A stretch of DNA of 64,000 nt from Streptomyces sp. YS415 (lineage in GTDB: Bacteria > Actinomycetota > Actinomycetes > Streptomycetales > Streptomycetaceae): NCBI RefSeq assembly GCF_023544665.1, contig NZ_JAMJFL010000007.1, positions 124,001 to 188,000 on the forward strand, given 5' to 3'. Below are positions 17,933-25,584 of this stretch, in pieces. The first letter of the stretch is position 1; the number at the start of each line of letters is the position of its first letter. The position numbers and the translations under genes are program-made. The notes under the pieces were generated by a model that made no database searches, was not told the origin of the DNA, and saw only the letters and a program-made list of their open reading frames with translations.

Positions 17933-17969
17933 GGGGCGCCCCGGTTGCCTCGCCCGACCGGGGCGCCCC
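17933..17969 (-). terminator. Hairpin terminator after wrbA
   Basis: A perfect 12-bp stem (GGGGCGCCCCGG and its complement) with a 13-nt loop starts 6 nt past the wrbA stop codon, separating it from the dehydrogenase operon. Confidence 0.7.
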
Positions 17970-17974
17970 GCCGC

Positions 17975-18589
17975 CTAGGCCGCCGCGCGCCCCGCCTTCA
18001 GTGCCGCCGCGACCTCCACGCTACGGCGGGCCTGGTGCCGGGCGGCCTGCAGCTGGACGTCGCCCGGCGCGCCGGCACCGGCCACGTGGGAGGTGCCGTA
18101 GGGGTTGCCGGACTGGAACTGGATCGGGTCGGTGTAGCCGGGGGGCACGATGATGCCGCCCCAGTGGTAGAAGGTGTTGCCCAGGGCGAGAAGGGTGGAC
18201 TCCTGGCCGCCGTGGGCGGTGTTGGAGGCGGTGAAGGCCGAGTACACCTTGCCCGCGAGCTTGCCCTGGAACCACAGGGGCCCGGTCGTCTCCATGAACG
18301 CCCTGAGCTGGCTGGCCGGGTTGCCGAAGCGAGTGGGGGTGCCGAAGAGCACCACGTCGGCCCACTCCAGGTCGTCGTGGCCGGCCTGGGGGACATCGGC
18401 GGTGTCCTCGAGGTGCTGGACCCACTCCTGCCTGAGGTTGATCACCTCCTGCGGAGTCGTCTCCGCGACCTTGCGCAGGCGCACCTGCGCGCCGGCCTTC
18501 TCCGCACCCTCGACCGCCGCCTGAGCCAGCGCGTGCACGTTGCCCGTGGCGCTGTAGTAGATGATCGAGACATTCACGGATTCCGACAT
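17975..18589 (-). CDS. wrbA: NAD(P)H:quinone oxidoreductase, WrbA family
   Basis: A 204-residue flavodoxin-like FMN protein that reduces quinones by two electrons, avoiding semiquinone radicals. IIYYSATGNVHALAQA is the FMN phosphate loop, and FGTPTRFGNPASQLRAFMETTGPLW plus GGQESTLLALGNTFYHWGGIIVPPGY are WrbA hallmarks. It has a GGAAGG ribosome site. It is read divergently from the ECF41 sigma gene and has an ECF41-type promoter in the shared region, so it is the probable target of that sigma factor. ECF41 partners are often small oxidoreductases, which fits. Confidence 0.9.
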   Translation of the reverse strand: MSESVNVSIIYYSATGNVHALAQAAVEGAEKAGAQVRLRKVAETTPQEVINLRQEWVQHLEDTADVPQAGHDDLEWADVVLFGTPTRFGNPASQLRAFMETTGPLWFQGKLAGKVYSAFTASNTAHGGQESTLLALGNTFYHWGGIIVPPGYTDPIQFQSGNPYGTSHVAGAGAPGDVQLQAARHQARRSVEVAAALKAGRAAA

Positions 18590-18636
18590 CGGTTGCCTTC
18601 CTTGGTCACCTGGCTAGTGTTCCGTTCATCCGGTAC

Positions 18637-18700
18637 GACGACGCAGCCCCGCGAAATGTGAGGCGGGCGACCGCCTCACACTCCAGGGCCCTGTGTCGTC
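18637..18700. promoter_or_regulatory. Symmetric divergent ECF41-type promoter pair
   Basis: A perfect palindrome (arms TGTGAGGCGG and CCGCCTCACA, 4-bp centre, 18657-18680) carries a -35-like CCTCACA on each strand. Exactly 16 bp beyond each lies CGTC: 18697-18700 on the plus strand and 18640-18637 on the minus strand. The ECF41 consensus is TGTCACA-N16-CGTC, so both the sigma gene and wrbA appear to be read from mirror-image ECF41 promoters. Confidence 0.65.
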
Positions 18701-18742
18701 GGACCGAACGGGGGCGGAGCGACCGAGGGAGTCGGCGACACC

Positions 18743-19699
18743 ATGAACAACGCATCCGGGACCGACGCGTCCGGACCCGAGCACATCCGGCCCGACGATC
18801 CGGGCCTGAGCGCGATCATGAGCGAGCGGCGGCAGCTGCTCGGTCTCACCTACCGGCTGCTCGGCTCGCTCACCGAGGGCGAGGACGTCGTCCAGGAGAC
18901 GTACACCCGCTGGTACGCCATGTCCGCGCGGGAGCGGGAGGCCGTCGAGTCGCCCGGCGCCTGGCTGACGACCGTCGCCAGCCGTATCTGTCTGGACCTG
19001 CTCGGCTCGGCCCGAGCCAGGCGGGAGCGCTACGTCGGTGAGTGGGTGCCGGAGCCGCTGCCCGCGGACACGCAGTGGGTCAGCGGGCGGTGGGGCGGCG
19101 GCGGTGCGGTCGACCCGGCCGACCGGGTCACCCTGGACGAGTCGATCAACATGGCGTTCCTGGTCGTGCTGGAGCTGATGACCCCGGCCGAGCGCGTGGC
19201 GTTCATCCTGCACGACGTCTTCCGGTACTCCTTCGCCGAGGTGGCCGCGATCGTCGGCCGCAGCGAGCCGGCGTGCCGGCAGCTGGCCTCGTCGGCGCGC
19301 CGTCGTATCCGCGCCTCGCAGTCCGCCGCGGCGCCGGCGGCCCGGCGCGCCGACATGGTGCGGGCCTTCAAGGCGGCCTGGGAGGCCAAGGACATCGACG
19401 CCCTGATCGGGCTGCTGGCCCCAGACGCCACCGCGACCGGCGACGGCGGCGGGCTCGTCCAGGCGGTGCTGCGCCCCATCGAGGGGGCCGGGCAGATCGC
19501 GGCGTTCTTCGCCGGGCGGATGGACGCGGTGCCGGATCTGAGGCTTGCCGAGAGCACCGTCAACGGGCAGCCCGGCCTGGTCGCCGAGGTGGACGGGGTG
19601 CCGGTGTCGGTGCTGGCGTTCGACGTCGCCGACGACCGGATCAGGCAGATCTGGTCGGTGCTCAACCCCGACAAGCTCCGCCTGTGGCGGGAGAGTTGA
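18743..19699 (+). CDS. ECF41-group RNA polymerase sigma factor with SnoaL-like C-terminal extension
   Basis: A 318-residue extracytoplasmic-function sigma factor. Region 2 covers about residues 24-95 and region 4 about 130-190. The C-terminal SnoaL-like extension (about 205-318) controls activity in this group without a separate anti-sigma factor. Three group signatures are present: WVPEP at 101-105 (usual WLPEP), DGGG at 234-237 and NPDKL at 308-312. It is divergent from wrbA, and the intergenic region carries symmetric ECF41-like promoters, suggesting autoregulation and control of wrbA. Confidence 0.88.
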   Translation: MNNASGTDASGPEHIRPDDPGLSAIMSERRQLLGLTYRLLGSLTEGEDVVQETYTRWYAMSAREREAVESPGAWLTTVASRICLDLLGSARARRERYVGEWVPEPLPADTQWVSGRWGGGGAVDPADRVTLDESINMAFLVVLELMTPAERVAFILHDVFRYSFAEVAAIVGRSEPACRQLASSARRRIRASQSAAAPAARRADMVRAFKAAWEAKDIDALIGLLAPDATATGDGGGLVQAVLRPIEGAGQIAAFFAGRMDAVPDLRLAESTVNGQPGLVAEVDGVPVSVLAFDVADDRIRQIWSVLNPDKLRLWRES

Positions 19700-19702
19700 C
19701 CT

Positions 19703-20392
19703 TCACCGAGCCGGGTCGCCGCCTTTCTGGGCCATGAGCAGGTACTCGTGCGAGCGGTTGGTGCGCATCGGGTCGTCGTCGTCCTTGACCGGCCAGTCGT
19801 AGAGGTGGACGCGCTCGTCCCCGAGGGTCAGATGGCGGCCGAGCACGCGGGCGGCGTCCCAGGCCAGCGGGACGAACCGGTCACCGATCCGCCGGTTCTG
19901 GACGGCGACGACGGCGTAGGCGCCCGGCCGCATCACCCCCGCGACGGCCGCGAAGGCCTCGTCGAGCGCCGCCAGATAGGCGTCGTAGTCGCGCAGCGCG
20001 TACATCTGGCCCGGGTCGGGGTCGTCCAGGTCGAGGGCGGTGCCGAAGTACGGCAGGTCGCACAGGACGAGGTCCACGCTGCCGGGGTCGAGCGGCGGCT
20101 TGCGGGCGTCGCCGCAGAGCATGCGCTGGTCCGGCCAGCGGGCGACGCGTCGTCGCGCCTCCTCGGCGCGGTCCGGGTTGATCTCGGTGCCGACCCCGAG
20201 CCGCCCCTCGGCGGCGCAGGCCACGAGGGTGGTGCCCCAGCCGGCGAAGGGATCGAAGACGAGATCGCCGGGCTCGGTCAACTCGGTGATCAGCGGGCGT
20301 AGTTGGCTGACCAGCCCGCTCTGTCCGGCGACCTCCTCCTGGGCGAACTCCGGGTCCTCCTCGCCGAGCACACGCCAACTGGACATCCCCAT
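19703..20392 (-). CDS. Orphan DNA (or RNA) methyltransferase, TRM11/N6-N4-type
   Basis: A 229-residue SAM-dependent methylase. LVFDPFAGWGTTLVACAAEGRLGVGTEINPDRAE is the SAM-binding motif I with the FxGxG form of nucleic-acid methylases, and DLPYF (about residues 113-117) is a variant of the catalytic (D/N)PPY motif. No target-recognition domain or restriction gene is seen. It begins 4 bp after the MFS exporter stop and so belongs to the same transcript as the PLP/ATP-grasp operon. It could modify DNA, tRNA or an unusual substrate of that pathway; methylation of nucleic acid is only the family default. Confidence 0.7.
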   Translation of the reverse strand: MGMSSWRVLGEEDPEFAQEEVAGQSGLVSQLRPLITELTEPGDLVFDPFAGWGTTLVACAAEGRLGVGTEINPDRAEEARRRVARWPDQRMLCGDARKPPLDPGSVDLVLCDLPYFGTALDLDDPDPGQMYALRDYDAYLAALDEAFAAVAGVMRPGAYAVVAVQNRRIGDRFVPLAWDAARVLGRHLTLGDERVHLYDWPVKDDDDPMRTNRSHEYLLMAQKGGDPAR

Positions 20393-20396
20393 GGGG

Positions 20397-21662
20397 TCAC
20401 GCAGCCTTTCCGGTGGGGCGGGTTTCGGGTACGGCCGGTCCGGGCCCGGGCGGCAGCGGGTGCACCGCGGCCTGCGGCAGCCGGCGTTCGAGGCGCAGGA
20501 CGCCCATCGCGGAGCCCGCCACGCCCGCGGCGAGCAGGAGCCACATGCCGGTGGCCGACAGGGAGAGCAGGGCGGTGAGCACGGTCGGCGCGAGCGCGAT
20601 GGGCACCGCCCAGGACAGCTGGTAGACGGCGAGGTGGCGGCCCCGGGTGTCCTCCGGCGCGGTCTGGGCGACCAGCGCGGATGCCGTGGCGCCGTGCAGC
20701 AGCTCGCCCGCGGTGAACAGGGCGGTCGCGGCGAACACTCCGGCGATCAGTGCCGCCCCGGTGGACAGCCCGCCGAGCACCGCGAAGGTGACGAAGGACA
20801 GCCCGAAGATGCCCGCGCCGAGTGCCACCGCGCGGGTTCTGCGGTACCCGATCAGGAGCCGGGTGACCGGGATCTGCAGCACGGCGATCCCCACCGTGTT
20901 GACCGCGTACACGATGCCCACCAGTGAGACGGGCGCGTCGAGTTCACTGGTGAGGTACACCGGCAGCGCCACGGACAGCACCATGTACGCGAAGGCCGTC
21001 GGGATGTTCAGCAGGGTCAGGCCCAGGAAGGGACGGTTGCGGGCCACCATCCGGTAGCCGCCCTTGCGCGAGACCCGGGCGCCCGCCGGCCGGGCCGGGG
21101 CCTGGGGACGGATCGTGCTCATCAGCCCGGCCGCGAGGAGATAGCCCGCGGCGGCGCCGAGGACGACGACGTAGAACCCGGAGTCGTCGAGCGCGAGGGC
21201 CGCGCCCGCGAGGAGGCCGCCGAGGCCCATCCCCGCGTTGCGCAGGCTGCGTTGCAGGGCGAGCAGCTTGTCCCGCTCGGCGCCCCGCACGATCTCCGCC
21301 ACGAAGGACTGGATGGCCGGCGGGTAGGAGGTGTCGCCGAGGGCGACCGGCAGCACGACCGCGAACATGGCCAGACCGTTGTCGACAAAGGGATACATGC
21401 AGAAGGCCGAGGCCCGCAGTACGTATCCGCCCACCAGCACGGTGCGGGCGCTGAAGCGGTCGATGAGCACGCCGGCGACGGGATTGCTGATCAGGCCGAT
21501 CACCGAGGCGGCCGTCACAATGGCGCCGACCTCGGTGAGCGGCAGACCGGTGACATGGTGGAAGTACAGCAGCGACAGCGGCAGGTACATGCCGCTGCCG
21601 GTCGCGTCGACGACCATGCCCGCCATGTACTTGAAGCGGACGGACGACAGGTACCGCCGCAT
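20397..21662 (-). CDS. MFS transporter, probable exporter of the ATP-grasp pathway product
   Basis: A 421-residue major facilitator protein with about 12 membrane helices. GVLIDRFSARTVLVGGYVLRA is the loop 2-3 signature and LQRSLRNAGMGLGGLLAGAAL the motif of helix 5 common in drug exporters. Its ATG overlaps the stop of the upstream ATP-grasp gene by one base, so it is co-translated with the biosynthetic genes and likely exports or gives immunity to their product. Substrate inferred from context only. Confidence 0.85.
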   Translation of the reverse strand: MRRYLSSVRFKYMAGMVVDATGSGMYLPLSLLYFHHVTGLPLTEVGAIVTAASVIGLISNPVAGVLIDRFSARTVLVGGYVLRASAFCMYPFVDNGLAMFAVVLPVALGDTSYPPAIQSFVAEIVRGAERDKLLALQRSLRNAGMGLGGLLAGAALALDDSGFYVVVLGAAAGYLLAAGLMSTIRPQAPARPAGARVSRKGGYRMVARNRPFLGLTLLNIPTAFAYMVLSVALPVYLTSELDAPVSLVGIVYAVNTVGIAVLQIPVTRLLIGYRRTRAVALGAGIFGLSFVTFAVLGGLSTGAALIAGVFAATALFTAGELLHGATASALVAQTAPEDTRGRHLAVYQLSWAVPIALAPTVLTALLSLSATGMWLLLAAGVAGSAMGVLRLERRLPQAAVHPLPPGPGPAVPETRPTGKAA

Positions 21663-22975
21663 CACGCCTCCTCCCCGCCCACCGGCACGATCTTCGTCTC
21701 GGCGACGATCCGGGCGCCCAGCGCCCGCAGCCTGCGCTCGCACTCGGCGCGGGTCGGGGCCGAACCCACCGTCGCCGTGAGGAAGTCAGCGGAGCCGCCG
21801 GCCGGGGGAATGACCTGTCCTTCCTCGGCGAAGAGCCAGAAGCCGCGCACCCATTCCTCGTCCGGCACGGAGGGCAGCGAGCGCACCAGCCCGGGCCGCT
21901 TCATCGTGAGCACCTGCCCCGCCATGCAGCGCGGCCGCAGCAGGCCCCGCTCGTCCACGGCGCCCTCGACCGCGGGCAGCGGGAGCCCCGCCTCGGCACG
22001 GGTCACCTGCACGGCGAGCTGGATCCCGAAGAGGATCTCGAAGACCTCCCGGATCTTGGCGCCGCCGGACCGGCCCGCGATCTCGCACAGCACCAGCCGG
22101 TCGTCGGGCGTGTGGAAGACCTCCGCGTGGAAGGCGTGCGTGCGCAGGCGGGAGCCCTCCGGCTTCAGCGCGGCAAGGGTCCGCTCGACCAGCGTCAGCA
22201 GCCGGGGCGTGAGCGGGTCGGCCACGTCCAGGGTCAGGTCGACGCGGGGGCCGGCATCGACGCCGAACGAGGCCAGGTCGTACTGGTACTGCGAGGGCCA
22301 GGCGGCCACCGTACGGCCGTCCACCACCAGCCCGTCGACATGGCACATCCGGCCGGGCACGTACGCCTCGATCAGCAGGTCGTCCCGCGGCCCGTCCCGG
22401 TAGGCGTCCGCGAGCCGCGCTTCCAGCTCGTCCGGGTCGGCGACGATGCGCAGGCCGATGGAGTTGTAGCCCTCGCGGTGCTTGAGGACCACCGGGAAGC
22501 CGTGCCGGGCGGCGAAGTCGCGGGCCTCCTGGGCGCTGCCCGGCACGGTGTGCGGGGCGACCTCGATACCGGCCTGCCGGGCCAGCTTCTTCATGAGGGC
22601 CTTGTCGCGGAACGGCCGGATGTCCGCGCTCCGGGGGCCGTCGAGCCCGAGGCGCTCGCGCAGCCGTGCGGCCAGGGCGACGTCCGCCTCGTGGTGGGCG
22701 ATGACGTGCGTGATCCGGTGCCGCTCGGCGAGGGCGAGCGCGCGGGCGGGCACGGTCTCGTCGTCGAGGGTGCCGAAGAGGTCGAGGTGGGTGAAGTCGT
22801 GGTCGAGGGGGCCGGGGAGCTGTTCGCCGGCCGACTCGATCTTGTCGCGGGCGGCGAGGACGACGAGGTCGCCGGGGTACGGCGTGCGGTCGTCGAGGCC
22901 GGGCGCGTCGCCGCTCAGCCACCGGCGGTAGGGGAACGCGGCGAGAGGATTGCGGTGCAGGACGAGCACGCTCAT
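21662..22975 (-). CDS. ATP-grasp ligase (second of a tandem pair)
   Basis: A 437-residue ATP-grasp protein, expected to activate a carboxylate as acyl phosphate and join it to an amine. IRPFRDKALMKKLARQAGIEVAPHTV marks the central domain start, PVVLKHREGYNSIGLRIV the ATP-binding strand and loop, and HAFHAEVFHTPDDRLVLCEIAGRSGGAKI the metal-binding C-terminal part with the conserved Glu-x-x-x-Arg. It is only distantly similar to its upstream neighbour, so the two probably use different substrates. It overlaps the first ligase by 4 bp and the exporter by 1 bp. Likely job: amide or peptide bond formation in a short non-ribosomal, non-NRPS pathway. Confidence 0.82.
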   Translation of the reverse strand: MSVLVLHRNPLAAFPYRRWLSGDAPGLDDRTPYPGDLVVLAARDKIESAGEQLPGPLDHDFTHLDLFGTLDDETVPARALALAERHRITHVIAHHEADVALAARLRERLGLDGPRSADIRPFRDKALMKKLARQAGIEVAPHTVPGSAQEARDFAARHGFPVVLKHREGYNSIGLRIVADPDELEARLADAYRDGPRDDLLIEAYVPGRMCHVDGLVVDGRTVAAWPSQYQYDLASFGVDAGPRVDLTLDVADPLTPRLLTLVERTLAALKPEGSRLRTHAFHAEVFHTPDDRLVLCEIAGRSGGAKIREVFEILFGIQLAVQVTRAEAGLPLPAVEGAVDERGLLRPRCMAGQVLTMKRPGLVRSLPSVPDEEWVRGFWLFAEEGQVIPPAGGSADFLTATVGSAPTRAECERRLRALGARIVAETKIVPVGGEEA

Positions 22976-24270
22976 GACCGCGTCACCGTCCCGTCGCCCA
23001 CCGGGGCCGCCTGGGCCAGTCGGGGCCGTCCGTCGGGGTCCTTCAGCCGTACCTTCAGCACCGTCCCGACGAGTTCGGCGCCGCGCCGGATCGCCGCGGT
23101 GGTGTCCTTGCCGGTGACGGCGACCAGGCCGAGGCGGTCCCAGTTGTCCCGCAGGGGCCGTACCGTGTCCCCCGGCCGGGCGCTGATGCGCACCGCGAGC
23201 ACATCGGCGAGGGCGCGCGCCTCCGCCACGCCGTCGACGGACTCCACGAGGTCGCCGGGCCGCCCGGTCACCGACCGCACGGCGGCTCCGCCGCGCGCCT
23301 GCGGCCGGTCGGGAAGCGCCTCGGCCAGGCCGAAGGGGGCCCCGAGGGCGAGCTTGACGGTGTCGATGCCGTAGACGCTGTGCACCAGGTCGGTGATGGC
23401 GTCACCGGCGATCCGGTTGTGGCTCTCGACGACCCGGGGCCCGCGGGCGCCGACCCGGAGCTCGGTGTGGCAGACGCCGTCCTTGATGCCGAGCCGGTCC
23501 AGGAAGGCGACGACGGCCGCCCGTACCCGCTCCTCGGCCGCCGTACCGAGCCGGGCGGGCACCGCGTGCCCCAGTTCGGCGAAGTGCCCGGGGTCGGTGA
23601 ACTTCTCGGTGACGGCGATGACCACATGGCGGCCCCCGGAGCTGAAGGACTCCACGCTGTACTCGGGGCCGTCGAGGTACTCCTCCATCAGGAAGTCCTG
23701 GAGCAGCATCAGCGTCGAGACCCGGTCCGTCCTGGTGCCCGCCAGCCGGCGCACCCCGGCCCAGACGCGGTCGGCGTCGGCGGGGCCGTCGAGGCGGTGG
23801 ACGCCGATGCTCGCGGTGGCGTCGGTCGGCTTGACGATGAAGGGGTAGCCGTGGCGCTCACCGAAGGCGTCCAGGTCGGCGCGCTCGCGCAGGGGCCGGG
23901 CGTGCACGGCGTCCGGGGCGTCGGCCAGGTGGGCGCGCATGACGGCCTTGTCGCGGAAGCGCCGGGTGACGTCGTAGCCGGTGCCGCCGAGACCGAACAG
24001 GTCGTTGACGCGGGCCGCGTTCTCCAGGCCCGGCTCGGTGATCGAGACGGCGGCGGTGAAGCCGGGGGTGTCGCGGAGCCGCCTGGCGACCGGTTCCACC
24101 AGGTCCCAGCGGGTGTAGTCGAGGACCTCCAGGTGGTCGGCGAGGCGCCGCTGTTCGGTGTTGACCTTGGTGGGGTGCTGCAGCAGCAGGACGTTGAGGC
24201 CCAGCTCCTTGGCCTTGGCGACGGTTTCGTCCGTGGCGCCGACGAGAAGCAGTGAACGCTCGGGAGTCAT
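22972..24270 (-). CDS. ATP-grasp ligase (first of a tandem pair, L-amino-acid-ligase-like)
   Basis: A 432-residue ATP-grasp enzyme. FRDKAVMRAHLADAPDAVHA, YPFIVKPTDATASIGVHRL (ATP-binding lysine and loop), EEYLDGPEYSVESFSSGG and GVCHTELRVGARGPRVVESHNRIAGDAI (Mg-binding Glu/Asn) match the group that holds BacD-type L-amino acid ligases and other dipeptide-forming enzymes. The C-terminal lid has VAVTGKDTTAAIRRGAELVG. Preceded by the PLP enzyme 106 bp upstream, it may link the amino acid made there to a second building block. The exact reaction is not known. Confidence 0.82.
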   Translation of the reverse strand: MTPERSLLLVGATDETVAKAKELGLNVLLLQHPTKVNTEQRRLADHLEVLDYTRWDLVEPVARRLRDTPGFTAAVSITEPGLENAARVNDLFGLGGTGYDVTRRFRDKAVMRAHLADAPDAVHARPLRERADLDAFGERHGYPFIVKPTDATASIGVHRLDGPADADRVWAGVRRLAGTRTDRVSTLMLLQDFLMEEYLDGPEYSVESFSSGGRHVVIAVTEKFTDPGHFAELGHAVPARLGTAAEERVRAAVVAFLDRLGIKDGVCHTELRVGARGPRVVESHNRIAGDAITDLVHSVYGIDTVKLALGAPFGLAEALPDRPQARGGAAVRSVTGRPGDLVESVDGVAEARALADVLAVRISARPGDTVRPLRDNWDRLGLVAVTGKDTTAAIRRGAELVGTVLKVRLKDPDGRPRLAQAAPVGDGTVTRS

Positions 24271-24376
24271 GGGTCGGTCGGGCTCCGTTCCGGTGGGCGG
24301 GGCTGGGCGTCCGTGCGCCTGTCAGTCCGACGAGACAGCGCGGCGAACTGTGAGGTGCGCACGCGCCGCGCGCCGC

Positions 24377-25351
24377 TCAGGACGCCGGGGCGTCCGACGC
24401 CTCGGTCACGTCCTGCGCCTCGGGCCACCAGCTGAGGTAGCGCTCCCCGGTGTCCGGGAAGACGGTCACGACGGTGGCGCCCGAGAGGTCGTACCGGCGC
24501 GCGAGTTCCAGGCAGCCGTGTGCGGCGGCGCCGGAGGAGACGCCGACGAGCAGTCCGGTGCCTGCCGCGAGGGCGCGGGTGGTGGCCGCGGCGTCCTCGT
24601 CGGTGACGGCGATCACCTCGTCGATGAGCGTGACGTCGGTGACGGGACTGGTGAATCCGCCGTTCAGACCGGGGATGCGGTGGGGTCCCGGCGCTCCGCC
24701 GGACAGCAGGGGCGAGCCGGCGGGCTCGACGGCCACGACGTGGAGCCGCGGGTTGTGCTCGCGCAGCCGGCGGGCGACGCCGGTCAGGGTGCCGCCGGTC
24801 CCGACGGCGCACACCAGGTGGTCGACGCGGCCGCCGCTGTCCCGCCAGATCTCCGGGCCCGTCGTCTCGTAGTGGGCCCGGACGTTGTCGGCGTTCGCGT
24901 GCTGCGCCGCGTACCAGGAGCCGGGGGTCTCGGCGTGCAGTTCCTCGGCGCGTTGCACGCAGCCGGCGAAGCCGAGGGTGTGGTCGGTGAGTTCGACGGC
25001 GGCGCCCAGCATGCGCAGGGTCAGCAGGCGCTCTTGGGAGGCGTTGTCGGGCAGCACGATGCGGCAGCCGTAGCCGCGGGCGGCGGCCAGCGCCGCCAGC
25101 GCGATGCCGGTGTTGCCGGAGGTGGACTCGATGATCGTCCCGCCGGGGCGCAGGGTGCCCGCCCGCTCGGCGGCGCGCAGCATGAACAGTGCGGCCCGGT
25201 CCTTGCTGCTGGACAGCGGATTCGCCGCCTCCAGCTTGGCCAGCACATGGGCGTCGTCGGGAAGCCCGGCCAGTCTCAGCCGCAGCATCGGGGTGTTGCC
25301 CACGAGTTCCTCGAGTGAGCTGACGACGCTGCCGGTCGACAAGTCGGTCAC
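24377..25351 (-). CDS. PLP-dependent beta-substitution enzyme (cysteine synthase / SbnA-like)
   Basis: A 324-residue fold-type II PLP enzyme that exchanges a beta-leaving group on serine, O-acyl- or O-phosphoserine for a nucleophile. Schiff-base Lys50 sits in NPLSSSKDRAA, the substrate loop is STSGNTG, and the phosphate loop is GTGGTLTG. Housekeeping CysK has SVKDR and GTGGT, so this one diverges in the first motif. The GTG at 25351 follows GGAGGGG. As first gene of an operon with two ATP-grasp ligases and an exporter, it probably supplies a non-standard amino acid such as a 3-substituted alanine (for example diaminopropionate). Product not provable here. Confidence 0.8.
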   Translation of the reverse strand: MTDLSTGSVVSSLEELVGNTPMLRLRLAGLPDDAHVLAKLEAANPLSSSKDRAALFMLRAAERAGTLRPGGTIIESTSGNTGIALAALAAARGYGCRIVLPDNASQERLLTLRMLGAAVELTDHTLGFAGCVQRAEELHAETPGSWYAAQHANADNVRAHYETTGPEIWRDSGGRVDHLVCAVGTGGTLTGVARRLREHNPRLHVVAVEPAGSPLLSGGAPGPHRIPGLNGGFTSPVTDVTLIDEVIAVTDEDAAATTRALAAGTGLLVGVSSGAAAHGCLELARRYDLSGATVVTVFPDTGERYLSWWPEAQDVTEASDAPAS

Positions 25352-25584
25352 GGGCCCCTCCGGATCGGCTCTGCTCGATACACCTGCCGGGGGTTTCGGG
25401 CGGCCCCCTCCGCGAGCACATGCTGGCCCAGAATCCGGCGCTCCGGGTGCGCGCGGCCACGCGGCCCATGGTTCGGGTTGCCGCACTGCATCGACTGCGG
25501 GGGTCGCGCGCGCCGTCGGTCCTGGCGCGGATACGTACGTTCGTGCCGGAGGTCGAAGAGCCGTCCGAGTACGGGGGTACGTTG

